64,000 nt of DNA from Rhizobiales bacterium UBA3584 (GCA_002375765.1 DFMV01000010.1:1-64000); one strand, 5' to 3'. Counted from the first letter of the stretch, positions 38,233 through 48,645 are shown. Notes: generated by a model from the sequence alone, not told the origin. Numbers and translations are program-made.

Positions 38233-39011
38233 ACGGTCAGCCCCGTCTTTGAAAACAGCCGGGCGAAATTGCGGGTGGATTGTTCGGCGATGGTTTCGAA
38301 TGGAACGTTGCGCAGTTCGGCCAGCTTTTCGGCGGTGTGGCGCACGAAGGCCGGCTGGTTGGGTTTGCCCCGATGGGGAACCGGCGCGAGGTATGGCGCG
38401 TCAGTTTCGACGAGGAACCGGTCTTCGGGGACGAATTGCGCTACCTGCTGGATTTCGGCGGCGTTCTTGAAGGTAACGATGCCCGAAAAGGAAACATAGC
38501 CGCCGAGCGCCAGACCGCGACGGGCCAGTTCGGCGCCGGAGGAAAAGCAGTGCAGGACGAAGGGGAAAGCCCCCTGCCCGGTTTCCTCTTCGAGAATGGC
38601 AATCATGTCTTCATCGGCGGCGCGGGCGTGGATGACCAGCGGCAGGCCGGTCTGGCGGGCGACGGCGATGTGATTGCGGAAGCCCTGGGCCTGGGCATCG
38701 CGGGGCGAGGAATCGTAGTGGTAATCGAGCCCGGCCTCGCCGATGGCAACACATTTTGGATGTTGCGATAAAGCGATTATTTCATTGATGCTTATATCGA
38801 GTTCTTCATGCGCATTGTGCGGATGAGTGCCGACTGAACAGAAGACGTTCTCATGTTTTTCGGCAATGGCCAGAAGCGTGGCGAAGCGGCGGATGCGGGT
38901 GGAGATGGTGACGCAATGGCTCACGCCGTTTTCTCGCGCGCGCGTCAGAACGCCGTCGATATCGTCGGCGAGCACGTCGAAATCGAGATGGCAGTGGCTA
39001 TCGACAAGCAT
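38229..39011 (-). CDS. TatD family metal-dependent hydrolase
   Basis: A 260-residue TIM-barrel DNase-type enzyme. The metal ligands appear in LVDSHCHLDF (two His), the Glu in IGEAGLDYHYD, LVIHARAAD and LHCFSSG, and FLVETDAPYLAP with the final Asp. TatD proteins have 3'-5' exonuclease or tRNA-hydrolase activity. It overlaps metG by one base and the MBL gene by four, typical of a tight operon. Confidence 0.94.
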   Translation of the reverse strand: MLVDSHCHLDFDVLADDIDGVLTRARENGVSHCVTISTRIRRFATLLAIAEKHENVFCSVGTHPHNAHEELDISINEIIALSQHPKCVAIGEAGLDYHYDSSPRDAQAQGFRNHIAVARQTGLPLVIHARAADEDMIAILEEETGQGAFPFVLHCFSSGAELARRGLALGGYVSFSGIVTFKNAAEIQQVAQFVPEDRFLVETDAPYLAPVPHRGKPNQPAFVRHTAEKLAELRNVPFETIAEQSTRNFARLFSKTGLTV

Positions 39012-40564
39012 CAGGCCGCGCCTTCATCCTTTTCCACATAGCGGGGAAAGACGCCTTCGGGAGGGGGCAGCGCGGTGCCGGGCACGAGGCGGCCATAAGA
39101 GCCCAATTGCTCGAAAGAGCGGCCCTGAGCGTGGAGTCCCAGAAGATCGAGCAGCTTTTCGCTCGAGGCCGGCATGACAGGCTGGGCGAGAATGGCGACC
39201 TGACGGACGACCTCGATGGTGACGTAAAGCACCGTGGCCATGCGGGCAGGATCGGTCTTGCGCAGCGCCCAGGGCTCCTGCCCCGCGAAATAGCGGTTGG
39301 CATCGGCCACGACCTGCCAGACGGCATTGAGCATTTGGTGGATGGCCTGATCGTCCATCGCGGCGCGTGAGGTGTCGAGCAGGGCGTCCGCGGCGCCGAG
39401 GATGGCCCGGTCCTCCGGGGTCAACTCGCCCGGCGCAGGAACCAGCCCCTCGCAGTTCTTGGCGACCATGGAGAGCGAGCGCTGGGCGAGGTTGCCCAGA
39501 TCGTTTGCGAGGTCGGCGTTGATGCGGTTGACGATGGCTTCGTGATTGTAAGAGCCGTCGCTGCCAAACGACACTTCGCGCAGGAAGTAATAGCGCATGG
39601 CGTCGAGGCCGTATTTTTCGACAAGCTCGATGGGATCGACCACGTTGCCAACCGATTTGCTCATCTTTTCGCCGCGGTTGAACAGGAACCCATGGGCGAA
39701 GACGCGCTTGGGCAGTTCGATATCGGCACTCATGAGGAAGGCGGGCCAATAGACGGCGTGGAACCGCACGATGTCCTTGCCGATCATGTGGAGGTTGGCG
39801 GGCCAGTATTTCCAACGCTCATCGCTTTCGTCGGGGTAGCCGGCGGCGGTGAGGTAGTTGGTGAGCGCATCGACCCAGACATACATGATGTGCTTGGGGT
39901 CGTTGGGCACGGGCACGCCCCAATCGAACGTGGTGCGCGAAATCGAAAGATCGCGCAGGCCCGATTTGACGAAGCTGGCGACTTCGTTGCGCCGTTCGGC
40001 GGGCAGAATGAAACCGGGGTTGGCCTGGTAGTGGGCCAGAAGTTTGTCGCCATAGGCCGAGAGGCGGAAGAAATAGCTTTCCTCCTCGACCCATTCGACG
40101 GGCGAGCCGAGCGGTTCGCGGCGGATGCCGTCCGCACCGAGCGTGGTTTCCTTTTCGTCGAAGAAGGCTTCCTGACGGACCGAATACCAGCCGGAATAGG
40201 AGTCGAGATAGATATCGCCCTTTTCGACCATCTTGTTCCAGATGGCCTGCGAGGCCTTGTGGTGCCGCTCCTCGGTGGTGCGGATGTAGTCGTCGTAGGA
40301 GATGTTTAGGGTGGCCCAGAGGTCCTTGAAGGCCTGCGAATTCCTGGTCGCCAGCTCGATCGGTGCGATCCCCTCCTTTTCAGCGGTCTGTTGCATCTTC
40401 TGGCCATGCTCGTCGGTGCCGGTCAGAAAGAACACGTCCTTGCCGTCCAGCCGGTGAAAGCGCGCGATGACGTCGCTGGCGATGGCGGTATAGGCATGGC
40501 CGATATGGGGGACGCCGTTGGGGTAAAAGATCGGCGTGGTGATGTAAAAGGTCGGGCGGCTCAT
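39011..40564 (-). CDS. metG: Methionine-tRNA ligase
   Basis: A 517-residue MetRS charging tRNA-Met. The HIGH motif is HIGHAY (20-25) and KMSKS reads KMSKSVGN near residue 300. It is the short form with the catalytic and anticodon-binding domains only, lacking the C-terminal EMAP-like dimerisation domain. The connective peptide lacks zinc cysteines. It lies between holB and tatD with tight spacing. Confidence 0.97.
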   Translation of the reverse strand: MSRPTFYITTPIFYPNGVPHIGHAYTAIASDVIARFHRLDGKDVFFLTGTDEHGQKMQQTAEKEGIAPIELATRNSQAFKDLWATLNISYDDYIRTTEERHHKASQAIWNKMVEKGDIYLDSYSGWYSVRQEAFFDEKETTLGADGIRREPLGSPVEWVEEESYFFRLSAYGDKLLAHYQANPGFILPAERRNEVASFVKSGLRDLSISRTTFDWGVPVPNDPKHIMYVWVDALTNYLTAAGYPDESDERWKYWPANLHMIGKDIVRFHAVYWPAFLMSADIELPKRVFAHGFLFNRGEKMSKSVGNVVDPIELVEKYGLDAMRYYFLREVSFGSDGSYNHEAIVNRINADLANDLGNLAQRSLSMVAKNCEGLVPAPGELTPEDRAILGAADALLDTSRAAMDDQAIHQMLNAVWQVVADANRYFAGQEPWALRKTDPARMATVLYVTIEVVRQVAILAQPVMPASSEKLLDLLGLHAQGRSFEQLGSYGRLVPGTALPPPEGVFPRYVEKDEGAA

Positions 40565-40571
40565 AGGAAAA

Positions 40572-41603
40572 TCAGCTCACGGGCGTGGTTCTGCGCACAT
40601 GGTCGCGCAGGAAATCAAAGATTGCGACCAGCGTTTGCCGCCGGTCAAGATTGTAGATATCGGCATCGGCGATAAGGGCGTTGGCCTTCTCCCACAGGCC
40701 ATTGGCCGAAGCAAGGCGGAAACGTGCGGCAGGGCCCACGCGGGCGGCGGATTCGGCCTCGGTGGCGAGCCAGTCGCGGATCATGTCCTGGGCAAAGCCC
40801 AACTCGGCTCCCCTGGAGGCGGCCAGCCCGTCGGCAATCTTGAGATGGGCGCGGGTCGGGTGAGCGGCGGGGTTTTGGAGCCAGGTTTGAAGGGCGTCGA
40901 GAACGTCGCCCTCCTCGAGCATGAGGGATTCAAAGCCGCGGCGGGGGCGACCAGCGGCAAAGCTGACGGCGCGGGAGACATCTTCGGACGCCAGATCGGG
41001 GCGGACGCGCGCTATCACCTGTGCGGTATCAGGATCGGCGAGCGGGCGCAGGCCAAAACTCTGGCAGCGCGAGCGGATGGTGGCCAGCATGCCGCCGGGG
41101 CGATGGGACAGCACGATGAACATGGTGTCGGCGGGCGGTTCTTCCAGCGTCTTGAGCAGCGCATTGGCCGAGTTGGCGTTGCAATCGTCCACGCTGTCGA
41201 TGATGGCGATGCGGTAGCCCGCCCTGCCCCGGGTCTGGTGCAGGGAATCGCGCATGGCGCGCACGTCGTCGACGCGGATGGCCGAATAGTACTTTTCGGA
41301 ATTGGCGGGATCGGTGGTGCGGCGCAAAAGGAACAGGTTCGGGTGGGCCAATGCGGCGACCTGAGCACTGATCCGTTCCTCGGATTCGTCGGAGGTGCGT
41401 GAGAGAACCTGACGGGCGATCTCGAAAGCGAAGGTCGCCTTGCCGATGCCACGCGGGCCATGCAACAGAATGGCACTGGGCAGGCGATTGCGGTCGAGCG
41501 CACCCAGCAGCGAGGCGTGCGCCTGGCCATGACCGACGAGCGTGCCGAATTCGGGGGCCGGCACGTTGGCGATCTGGTCGGCTTCGCGACGCTCTATACT
41601 CAC
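40572..41603 (-). CDS. holB: DNA polymerase III subunit delta prime
   Basis: A 343-residue clamp-loader subunit. It has the AAA+ P-loop [11 protein letters not shown], the Ser-Arg-Cys (SRC) motif in [11 protein letters not shown], and [13 protein letters not shown]. It opens the sliding clamp with delta and tau. The start overlaps the tmk stop by four bases, and metG starts 7 bases further on. The tmk-holB-tatD order is widely conserved in bacteria. Confidence 0.95.
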   Translation of the reverse strand: MSIERREADQIANVPAPEFGTLVGHGQAHASLLGALDRNRLPSAILLHGPRGIGKATFAFEIARQVLSRTSDESEERISAQVAALAHPNLFLLRRTTDPANSEKYYSAIRVDDVRAMRDSLHQTRGRAGYRIAIIDSVDDCNANSANALLKTLEEPPADTMFIVLSHRPGGMLATIRSRCQSFGLRPLADPDTAQVIARVRPDLASEDVSRAVSFAAGRPRRGFESLMLEEGDVLDALQTWLQNPAAHPTRAHLKIADGLAASRGAELGFAQDMIRDWLATEAESAARVGPAARFRLASANGLWEKANALIADADIYNLDRRQTLVAIFDFLRDHVRRTTPVS

Positions 41604-42292
41604 TCGGCCATTCCTTCGCGGGCGAGATCGGGGAAATGGTCGAGAACGGCGCGCCAGATGGCCTCTGTGAGCACCTCTTCCTCAGTATCGGCGGATAGCA
41701 CGACGCAGCGGCCCGGATTGGAAATCGCGATGGCGAGGAAATTGTCGCGCAGGCGGCGATGGAAGGCGAGATCCTCTTTTTCAAAGCGATCGGCGACCGC
41801 CGGCATGCCATCTTCCATGGCGCGTTTGCGAACGCGCTCGAAGGCGATATCGGGATCCATATCGAGGATGATTGTCAGATCGGGCGTGTGCCCGTTGAGG
41901 GCGAGATGTTCGAGTGCGTCGATCAGTTTGTCATCGACCCCACCGGTCAGGCCCTGATAGGCGCGGGTGGAATCGGCAAAGCGGTCGCAAATCACCCACT
42001 TTCCTTCGGCCAGCGAGGGCGCGATCAACTGGTTGACATGGTCGAGGCGGGCGGAGGCGAACAGAATGGCCTCGGCGCCTACGCCCCAGCTTTCCGGTTT
42101 GCCCTGCAGGATGAAGGAGCGGACGGCCTCGGCCTTGGGCGTGCCGCCGGGCTCGCGGGTGCGGACAACGGAAATGCCGAGCTCCGACAGCCGATCGGCC
42201 AGGCGGCGGACCTGGGTGGATTTGCCTACGCCCTCCCCACCCTCGAATGTAATGAATCGGGGTGTGATCGATCGGTGCTGATCTGCCGCCAT
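41600..42292 (-). CDS. tmk: Thymidylate kinase
   Basis: A 230-residue dTMP kinase making dTDP. The P-loop EGGEGVGKS lies at 17-25, the DR motif is CDRFADST, and the lid region follows. ATG 42292 gives the usual length. The frame continues to 42373, but that would extend 28 residues into the carboxypeptidase gene. Even from 42292 it ends before that gene's stop at 42346, so there is no overlap. No clear ribosome site was found. Confidence 0.94.
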   Translation of the reverse strand: MAADQHRSITPRFITFEGGEGVGKSTQVRRLADRLSELGISVVRTREPGGTPKAEAVRSFILQGKPESWGVGAEAILFASARLDHVNQLIAPSLAEGKWVICDRFADSTRAYQGLTGGVDDKLIDALEHLALNGHTPDLTIILDMDPDIAFERVRKRAMEDGMPAVADRFEKEDLAFHRRLRDNFLAIAISNPGRCVVLSADTEEEVLTEAIWRAVLDHFPDLAREGMAE

Positions 42293-42345
42293 CGTGTCCG
42301 TATCAAATCCTGTTGCGGCCGCCAGACCACCATAAGCTGCGTTCA

Positions 42346-43512
42346 CTAAAACCAGCCGAATGCAAGTTCCCAAAGCGCGTCGGCTGCCCGGCGCGTGATG
42401 CCACCCTGTTCGACGGCCTCTGCCGCGTAAAGCGGAGCGGTCTGAATGATCTGGTCATCGCAAAGTATGTTGAGTTGCGCAAGCCTGTCGCCTGCTCGAA
42501 CCGGCGGAAGGATGGGGGCGGCGTAGGTGATGCTGGCCGAAAGGCAGCGACGGTTGCCGCGCGGCAGGTAGATATCGATGCTGCCCTCGCCGACGAGGCC
42601 GACGCTGGCCTGTTCGCCGCCATAAACGCTGGCCTGTCCGACGATTGCGCCATCGGCAAAGGCGGGGATGCGCTCGAAGCTGCGGGCGCCCCATGTGATG
42701 AGGGCCCGCGCCTGTTCGTTGCGCTGGTTCACGCTCTCCATGCCATGCAGCACGGCAACGAGACGACGTCCGCCCTGGGTGGTGGAAGCGGCAATGCCGT
42801 AGCCGGCAGCCTCGGTGTGCCCGGTCTTGAGGCCGTCGACCCCGATGCCCAGGCCCAAAAGGCCGTTGCGGTTGGATTGCCGGATGCCGTTCCAGGTGAA
42901 TTCCTCAATGGCGAAGACCGGGTAGTAGTCTGGAAATTCACGGATGATGTAGCGGGCAAGATTGGCCAGATCGCGGGCCGTTACGTACATATCGGGATCG
43001 GGGAGACCGCTGGCATTGGTGAAATGGGAATCGGTGAGCCCTATGTCCTGGGCAAATTCATTCATGATGTCGGCAAAAACCGGCTCGCTGCCCGCAATAC
43101 CTTCGGCCAGCGCGATGGACGCGTCATTGCCCGACTGGATGATGACCGAGTGCAACAGATCATCGACACTGACCTGCGAACCAAGCTCGGCAAACATCGC
43201 CGAGCCGCCGGACGGCGCGCCGCCTGTGCGCCAGGCGTGCTCGGAAATGAAAAACTGATCGCTAAGGCTGAGCGCGCCGCGTTTGACCATGTCGAGGACA
43301 ACCGCGACGGTCATCAATTTGGCCATGCTGGCCGGCTCGATCCTTGTATCGGCTTCCTTCTGAAAAAGGACGGTGCCCGATTCATGATCGACCAGAATGG
43401 CGTATGGAGCGCTGGTATCGAAATCGAGCTGTGAATAGGCCGGGTGGGCCAGAGCGGCAATGATGGCCAATCCAACAAGAATTACGCGCCAGGTACGTTC
43501 CAGACGAACCAT
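42346..43512 (-). CDS. D-alanyl-D-alanine carboxypeptidase (PBP5/6 type)
   Basis: A 388-residue penicillin-binding protein of the S11 family that trims the terminal D-Ala of peptidoglycan stem peptides in the periplasm. After a signal peptide ending near AYS-QLDF, the catalytic motifs are SMAK (62-65), SGN (127-129) and KTG (229-231). The C-terminal PBP5-type domain ends in an amphipathic region for membrane attachment. RlpA, a septal peptidoglycan enzyme, is encoded 49 bp upstream. Confidence 0.95.
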   Translation of the reverse strand: MVRLERTWRVILVGLAIIAALAHPAYSQLDFDTSAPYAILVDHESGTVLFQKEADTRIEPASMAKLMTVAVVLDMVKRGALSLSDQFFISEHAWRTGGAPSGGSAMFAELGSQVSVDDLLHSVIIQSGNDASIALAEGIAGSEPVFADIMNEFAQDIGLTDSHFTNASGLPDPDMYVTARDLANLARYIIREFPDYYPVFAIEEFTWNGIRQSNRNGLLGLGIGVDGLKTGHTEAAGYGIAASTTQGGRRLVAVLHGMESVNQRNEQARALITWGARSFERIPAFADGAIVGQASVYGGEQASVGLVGEGSIDIYLPRGNRRCLSASITYAAPILPPVRAGDRLAQLNILCDDQIIQTAPLYAAEAVEQGGITRRAADALWELAFGWF

Positions 43513-43561
43513 GAGAACCAGCCGCGCCGTGGCGCCCCTATTTTATTTAAGTCTTGTTCCC

Positions 43562-44620
43562 TCAATACAAAATTGGGGACGGCAAGCCAAGGGACGTTGC
43601 CATGTCCGTGGCATCGGTCGCGGTCACACCTTCGCGAAGATGGGTCAGCATCAGGTGAGTGACCGTTTGGTCGCCCTCAACAAGGGTGGTCGTATCGACG
43701 GCACCAAGGATGGCAAATCGGGTCGCGATGTCGCGGGCAATCGTTTCGTCGTTCCATGTGCCCAATGCCATGCGGATCGGCGTTCCATTGGGCTCGGACG
43801 CCGTTTCGAGGCTGGTTGCACCGGCGTAGGAGAGCACCTGAAATGGAATATACTCAGGCGCGGCAATACTGCCTGCCGCCTCCGATGCCGTCGTGGGGCG
43901 CGGAACAGGCGTCGGCGCCGCAGGAGCCGCAACCGGCGCGGGAGCTGTCTCGGCGACCTGAACCGGCTCCTGGTAGGCCATACGTGTGTTGTTCTGGATC
44001 TCGTAGGGCGTCAGTTGGTTGATCGAGGCAACCAGGAATTTGGTGTCGTCCCCGTTGAGCGGGGCCGGCCCGATATATTGCACGCGAACATCGGCCGTGC
44101 CCTGCTGCTGGAAGCCGAGAACTTCGGCGGCGCGGCGCGACAGATCGATGGTCCGCTCATAAGAAAAGGGGCCGCGATCATTGATGCGAACGATGGTCGA
44201 TGCGCCATTTTCGGTATTGGTGACGCGCACATAGGATGGCAGCGGCAGCGTCGGATGGGCCCCCGACAGTGCATACATGTCAAAGACTTCGCCATTGGCC
44301 GTAAGGCGACCATGGAATGCAGGGCCGTACCAGGAGGCTCGGCCCGTCACGTCGAGATCGGGCTGCTCGCGCGGAACAAAGCGATTGCCGGCCACTGTAT
44401 AGGGCTGGCCGACCACATAGCGCCCGCCACCCTTTGGGACGTTGCGCGAGGTGGTGACCCGTGGCGAGGCCTTCACGCCCATCGAGGATTCGGAGAAAAA
44501 CTCATTACCTGCGAAAAGGTCGGCACCGCTACAGCCGGCCAGCAAAACAGCGGCGGCAACGGAGGTGCCAATGGCGGCAAAAAGAGAGCGGCGACGCGCC
44601 GATCCGATCTTCGAGCTCAT
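43562..44620 (-). CDS. rlpA: RlpA family septal lytic transglycosylase-like lipoprotein
   Basis: A 352-residue lipoprotein: lipobox LLAGC with the lipid-anchored Cys30. The double-psi beta-barrel (about 95-190) has TGRASWYGPAFHGRLTANGE and IVRINDRGPF, the RlpA signature with catalytic Asp. A Pro/Ala-rich linker follows, and a C-terminal region may be a diverged SPOR domain. RlpA of Pseudomonas cleaves denuded glycan strands at the septum. It heads the leftward cluster with the D,D-carboxypeptidase. The gap 44621-44793 shows only probable promoter DNA. Confidence 0.9.
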   Translation of the reverse strand: MSSKIGSARRRSLFAAIGTSVAAAVLLAGCSGADLFAGNEFFSESSMGVKASPRVTTSRNVPKGGGRYVVGQPYTVAGNRFVPREQPDLDVTGRASWYGPAFHGRLTANGEVFDMYALSGAHPTLPLPSYVRVTNTENGASTIVRINDRGPFSYERTIDLSRRAAEVLGFQQQGTADVRVQYIGPAPLNGDDTKFLVASINQLTPYEIQNNTRMAYQEPVQVAETAPAPVAAPAAPTPVPRPTTASEAAGSIAAPEYIPFQVLSYAGATSLETASEPNGTPIRMALGTWNDETIARDIATRFAILGAVDTTTLVEGDQTVTHLMLTHLREGVTATDATDMATSLGLPSPILY

Positions 44621-44793
44621 ACAATCTGACCCAATACCAACAAGATTGTTGCGCTTTCGAACCGCAAAACCGGTTCCACTATTGCTGAAAGCACGCCCGC
44701 GGACTTGCGGTTCTTTCGCATATCGAACCTTCCAGAAACCACAGGTTTGTGTAGGTTTTCTTAACGTCCGGGCAGTCTTTTGGAGCGGAGCGG

Positions 44794-45525
44794 CTACATC
44801 AGGCCGCGCGTCTTGAGCGCGTTGCGCACCGCGCGGGCATGGCCGATGGCGCCCGGGGTGTCTCCATGCAGGCAGATCGAACGGGCGCTGGATTGGAAAA
44901 CCGTTCCGTCTATCGCGACGATTTCACCGTGCTCGGCGAGCCGAAGGCATTGGGCGACGACGGAAGCGGTATCCTCAAGCACGCTGCCAGGCAGGTTGCG
45001 GTCTGCCAGCAGTCCGTCAGGCGTGTAGGCACGGTCGGCATAGGCTTCGGCGATAATCGGAAGCCCGAGTTCTTGCGCGGCCTTTTCCTGGGCTGAAGCC
45101 GCGAGGGCGAGAATGGCGATGCCGGAATACCGTTCGGCCACGCCTGCGAAGATGGCGCGCGAAAGGGCTTCGTTTTCTGCAGCCATATTGGCGAGAGCGC
45201 CGTGGAGCTTGAGATAGGCGATGGAAGCCCCCTCCTCCGCCGCGACGGATGCCAGACGGGCTATCTGGGCCAGAACCTGGCTACGGACCGTTTCGAAGGG
45301 CAAATCAAGGCGGCGGCGACCGAAATTGTCGGGATCCTCGAAACCTGGATGTGCGCCGATGCGGACGCTATTGGCAAGCGCGCCCTTTATGGCGGCGCGC
45401 ATTGTTTGCTCATTGCCGGCGTGGCCGCCGCAGGCAATGGAGGCGCTGGTGACGATTTCGAGCATGGCAAGGTCGTCGCCTATGCCCTCACCCAGATCGG
45501 CGTTGAGATCGATCAGGGCTTCCAT
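44794..45525 (-). CDS. pxpA: 5-oxoprolinase subunit PxpA (LamB/YcsF family)
   Basis: A 243-residue LamB/YcsF protein with the start IDLNADLGEGIGDD, IACGGHAGNEQTM and GAHPGFEDPDNFGRR, then the KLHGALAN segment. With PxpB and PxpC it forms the ATP-dependent 5-oxoprolinase that opens 5-oxoproline to glutamate, a repair and nitrogen-salvage step. It is the last gene of a pxpB-pxpC-pxpA operon and overlaps pxpC by 13 bases. Confidence 0.95.
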   Translation of the reverse strand: MEALIDLNADLGEGIGDDLAMLEIVTSASIACGGHAGNEQTMRAAIKGALANSVRIGAHPGFEDPDNFGRRRLDLPFETVRSQVLAQIARLASVAAEEGASIAYLKLHGALANMAAENEALSRAIFAGVAERYSGIAILALAASAQEKAAQELGLPIIAEAYADRAYTPDGLLADRNLPGSVLEDTASVVAQCLRLAEHGEIVAIDGTVFQSSARSICLHGDTPGAIGHARAVRNALKTRGLM

Positions 45526-46415
45526 TTGGAGATCCTGTGCGCGTGCGCGACGGTAACGGGTTCAAAGCGCACCATTTTTCCCGCGCGGAGCTGGGCGAAG
45601 CGGTCCAGATCGGCATCGATGACCGTGCCGATGCGTGGATAGCCGCCAGTGGGCTGGTTGTCGCGCATGAGAACAATCGGGGTGCCATCGCCGAGGATCT
45701 GAATGTCGCCGGGCACGACGGCGTCGGAAACGAGATTGAGCAGTCTTGCATCGGCAAAAACGGATTCAGTGTCATCGAGCCTGACGCCCATGCGATCCAT
45801 GCGCGCGGAGATGCGGAAACCGGACGCGGTGAAAGCTGCGCGGATCGCGGCGGAAAACAGGTCCGCGTGGATGCCCCAGACAAAGCGGATGGGGTCGCCC
45901 GGCGCGGCGGTTGCGGGGCGGATCGGGGCAATCGGGGTGTCGGTCAGCTCATCGAGGTCAAGTTCGTCGCCGGCAGCGAGCATGCGGCCATCGAGGCCAC
46001 CCAGCCCAACCGTTGCGTTTGTGGATCGGCTGCCGAGAACAACGGGAACACCGATTTCCGCTGCAAAGCGCAGATAGGCATAATTGCCGTAGGGGCCGGG
46101 TTTTATGGAAATTTTCGCCTCTTCGACAAGGTCGATGCGGGATGGCCAGGGGCGGGCATCGCCATCGACGGTCAGCGTAAATGAGCCGCCGGCCGCACCG
46201 GTCGCCAGCGGGGCGCCGTGATAGGTGAAATCGAGGCCCAAGGGGCCGATCTCGATTGCCGCCCCACATGGTATCTCAGCTGTCGCGGCGGCAAGCGCGT
46301 AACCGGCCCGATCCATGGGGCCAGAGGCACCGATACCATGGGCGAAAAGCCCCGGACGCCCGGCGTCCTGAATTGTTGTCATCGGGCTGACGCGGGTGAG
46401 AACGACGCGGCTCAT
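45513..46415 (-). CDS. pxpC: 5-oxoprolinase subunit PxpC
   Basis: A 300-residue biotin-dependent-carboxyltransferase-like (AHS2/KipA) protein. It starts with VSPMTTIQDAGRPGLFAHG and later carries the SRSTNATVGLGGLDGR motif. It forms the catalytic unit with PxpB. It overlaps pxpA by 13 bases and pxpB by four. No biotin carboxylase genes lie nearby, so the older urea-carboxylase-type annotation is unlikely. Confidence 0.94.
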   Translation of the reverse strand: MSRVVLTRVSPMTTIQDAGRPGLFAHGIGASGPMDRAGYALAAATAEIPCGAAIEIGPLGLDFTYHGAPLATGAAGGSFTLTVDGDARPWPSRIDLVEEAKISIKPGPYGNYAYLRFAAEIGVPVVLGSRSTNATVGLGGLDGRMLAAGDELDLDELTDTPIAPIRPATAAPGDPIRFVWGIHADLFSAAIRAAFTASGFRISARMDRMGVRLDDTESVFADARLLNLVSDAVVPGDIQILGDGTPIVLMRDNQPTGGYPRIGTVIDADLDRFAQLRAGKMVRFEPVTVAHAHRISKWKP

Positions 46416-47074
46416 CGGGCGGTCTCGAAGGTGATCGTGTCCCCCGCCCGCAGCCGGGTGGGCGGGGACGCGGCGGGATCGAAATTGATAAGGCTGGTGC
46501 GGCCGATCACAGCCCAGCCGGTGGGGACGGGCGTGGCGGTAATGGCCGTCTGGCGGGCCGCGAAAAGAATGCTGCCAGCGGGAACAGAACGCCTGACCTC
46601 CTTGCGGCGTGGCACGAGAAGATCCTCGGCATGCATGCCGCAGTAAACGAAGCCCGGCGCAAAGCCGACGGCAAGGATGTGCAGCGGACTGTACCTGTGG
46701 GCATCGATGAAGGCGGGAACTGTCAGTCCGAGTTCACGTGCCACAGCTTCGATATCGGGGCCCTCCTCGCCGCCATAGGCAATGGGAATCGTATGGCGGG
46801 CCGGTTGCGCATCGTGCTGGCCGACCCGGTCGATGAGCCTCAATTCGCCGCTGAGCGTAGCGTAGCCGATGCGCTGCGGGTCGTAGCGCACCAGGACGGA
46901 GACAAGATTGGGGACGATTTCGACAATGCCGGGAATGGGGCGGATTTCGAGGTTTCGTGCAAAGGCAATGGCGGCCGCGTTGGCGCTCAGGTCGAGACGA
47001 TCGGCAAAGCGTACGAGAATGCCGCTGTCGCCGAGCGGCATAAGCGTTGGAACGATCTCGACAATGCCATCCAC
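46412..47074 (-). CDS. pxpB: 5-oxoprolinase subunit PxpB
   Basis: A 220-residue AHS1/KipI-like protein with MPLGDSGILVRF, the central YSPLHILAVGFAPGFVYCG and the VRRSVPAGSILFA segment. It is first in the pxpBCA operon and overlaps pxpC by four bases. Bacillus KipI is a kinase inhibitor, but together with pxpA and pxpC the metabolic role is the better call. Confidence 0.94.
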   Translation of the reverse strand: MDGIVEIVPTLMPLGDSGILVRFADRLDLSANAAAIAFARNLEIRPIPGIVEIVPNLVSVLVRYDPQRIGYATLSGELRLIDRVGQHDAQPARHTIPIAYGGEEGPDIEAVARELGLTVPAFIDAHRYSPLHILAVGFAPGFVYCGMHAEDLLVPRRKEVRRSVPAGSILFAARQTAITATPVPTGWAVIGRTSLINFDPAASPPTRLRAGDTITFETAR

Positions 47075-47173
47075 TGCGTATCCTGCCCCTTTTCCGATGC
47101 CTGTGAGGGCGTAGCGGGGAGTGCTTGCATTGGCAAGTCAAACACGACACGATGATTAGGGTCTGGAGGCATC

Positions 47174-47377
47174 ATGCGGATTTTTATCATTGCGGCCAGT
47201 CTTGTGATTCTGGTTGTCGCGCTGTTGACGCTGGGGCTTTCGGCGGCCGAATTCGGGTTCGTCATGCTCGGGGGCGCACTGGTGGTTGCGGTTGTGATGT
47301 ACATCATCACAAGGCGGCGGTATCAGCGCATGAGCGACAGCGACAAGAACGACCGCGAGCCTCCCAGCCTTCCCTAG
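47174..47377 (+). CDS. Small membrane protein
   Basis: A 67-residue protein with two membrane helices (IFIIAASLVILVVALLTLGL and FVMLGGALVVAVVMYIIT) and a charged C-terminal tail. No family recognised. GGAGG lies upstream of ATG 47174. It is divergent from pxpB and followed by another small ORF. Confidence 0.7.
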   Translation: MRIFIIAASLVILVVALLTLGLSAAEFGFVMLGGALVVAVVMYIITRRRYQRMSDSDKNDREPPSLP

Positions 47378-47462
47378 AGATTGATCGGGCGCGGTGCGAT
47401 TTATTCAATTTTTCCGCGATGCGTTTGCCGGGCTTTGGCAACTTGATGATCAAATGGGCCCC

Positions 47463-47702
47463 ATGAAGCACATGAGATCACAGACATTACAGCAGCGCGC
47501 ATTGTGCGGCCAGGTCGAAGCGGTCCTGGAAAATCTTGACCGCTCGCAGAGTCTGCCCAGTTGCCTTAGCCTGTCGATCGAGGAAATCATCGAACGGGCC
47601 TGGGAAATGGCCTATCGTTCCAGCCCCGAAGCTACCTGTGGCAATGTGATCGTCGTGCCGCAATGGGCCTTCCGTCACAAGAGTGCGACCGAAACGCTCT
47701 AG
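47463..47702 (+). CDS. Small hypothetical protein
   Basis: A candidate 79-residue protein (MKHMRSQTLQQRALCGQVEA, then SIEEIIERAWEMAYRSS). The helix-rich sequence and GC-rich third positions look coding, but the start is uncertain: the frame is open from a GTG at 47394, and no ribosome site is clear. Family not recognised. It lies between the small membrane protein and the patatin gene on the same strand. Confidence 0.5.
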   Translation: MKHMRSQTLQQRALCGQVEAVLENLDRSQSLPSCLSLSIEEIIERAWEMAYRSSPEATCGNVIVVPQWAFRHKSATETL

Positions 47703-47763
47703 CCGTTGCACCAAGGCCGATGCCTGCCTAGATTGACGCTGCATTGGCAAACGGGGCGCGGCC

Positions 47764-48645
47764 ATGGACGTTGAGATTGCCCGGACTTCATCTTCTCCAC
47801 GCATCGGTGTGGCCCTGGGCGGCGGCGCGGCGCGCGGGCTTTCCCACATACCCTATATCGAGGCGATGGACGAGCTTGGCCTTAGGCCATCCCGGATATC
47901 GGGCTGTTCCATCGGCGCGCTGATTGGTGCGGGCTGGGCGAACGGGATGACAGGCGCCGAGTTGCGTGAGTACGCCTACAGCGTCCTTGGCAGCTTTCAG
48001 CTGGTCGCCGGAACCGTATGGTCGGCACACCGGCCCAGCCTGATCGGCATATTGCAGAACGGGCTGAGCTTTCAGGTCGATGCCGAGAGCATAACCGACG
48101 CCTTTCTGCCTGACGGGTTTCCCGAGGACTTTTCCGAGCTCAAGGTGCCGTTTTCGACAGTAGCCGCCGACTATTACAGCTGGGAACAGGTGGTGTTTGA
48201 TTCCGGTCCGTTGCGGATCGGAATTGCTGCTTCGCTGGCCATTCCAGCTGCGTTCAAGCCCGTTCGTCTGGACGGCCGCACCTATATCGATGGCGGTGTC
48301 ATCAATCCCGTTCCAGTCGATCAGGTCATGGCCGAGTCCGATATCGTGGTTGCCGTTGACGTGAACGGAAGCCCAGAGCCTCCGGCCCAGGAAGCAGACC
48401 CTGGAATGGTCGATCTCGGGTTCGTGGCCACGCAGATCATGATCCAGACGATCGTGCGCGCCCAGTTGGAACGCTATCCCCCCGATATCTATATCCGGCC
48501 GGCTGTAAATCCCTTTGGCTTGATGGAGTTCTGGAGGGTCAAGGAACTGCTTGAGGCCTGCGATCCAGACAAGGACAGGTTCAAGCGCGTCATGGAAGAA
48601 AAGCTGGAAAACTTCCATCGTTCGGGGCATAGAATCGACATCTGA
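47764..48645 (+). CDS. Patatin-like phospholipase (RssA type)
   Basis: A 293-residue patatin-fold serine lipase. The oxyanion motif GGGAARG (19-25), nucleophile elbow GCSIG with Ser49 and the dyad Asp176 in YIDGGVINP are all intact, so it should be active on phospholipid or another acyl ester. No signal peptide or membrane helix is evident. It resembles RssA/YchK-type proteins, whose substrates are unknown. A small lipoprotein gene follows 26 bp downstream. Confidence 0.92.
   Translation: MDVEIARTSSSPRIGVALGGGAARGLSHIPYIEAMDELGLRPSRISGCSIGALIGAGWANGMTGAELREYAYSVLGSFQLVAGTVWSAHRPSLIGILQNGLSFQVDAESITDAFLPDGFPEDFSELKVPFSTVAADYYSWEQVVFDSGPLRIGIAASLAIPAAFKPVRLDGRTYIDGGVINPVPVDQVMAESDIVVAVDVNGSPEPPAQEADPGMVDLGFVATQIMIQTIVRAQLERYPPDIYIRPAVNPFGLMEFWRVKELLEACDPDKDRFKRVMEEKLENFHRSGHRIDI

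Noticed and set aside
41600..41603. The holB P-loop as evidence of an active ATPase
   Set aside because: Delta prime often keeps P-loop-like sequence without ATP hydrolysis, so I did not claim activity.
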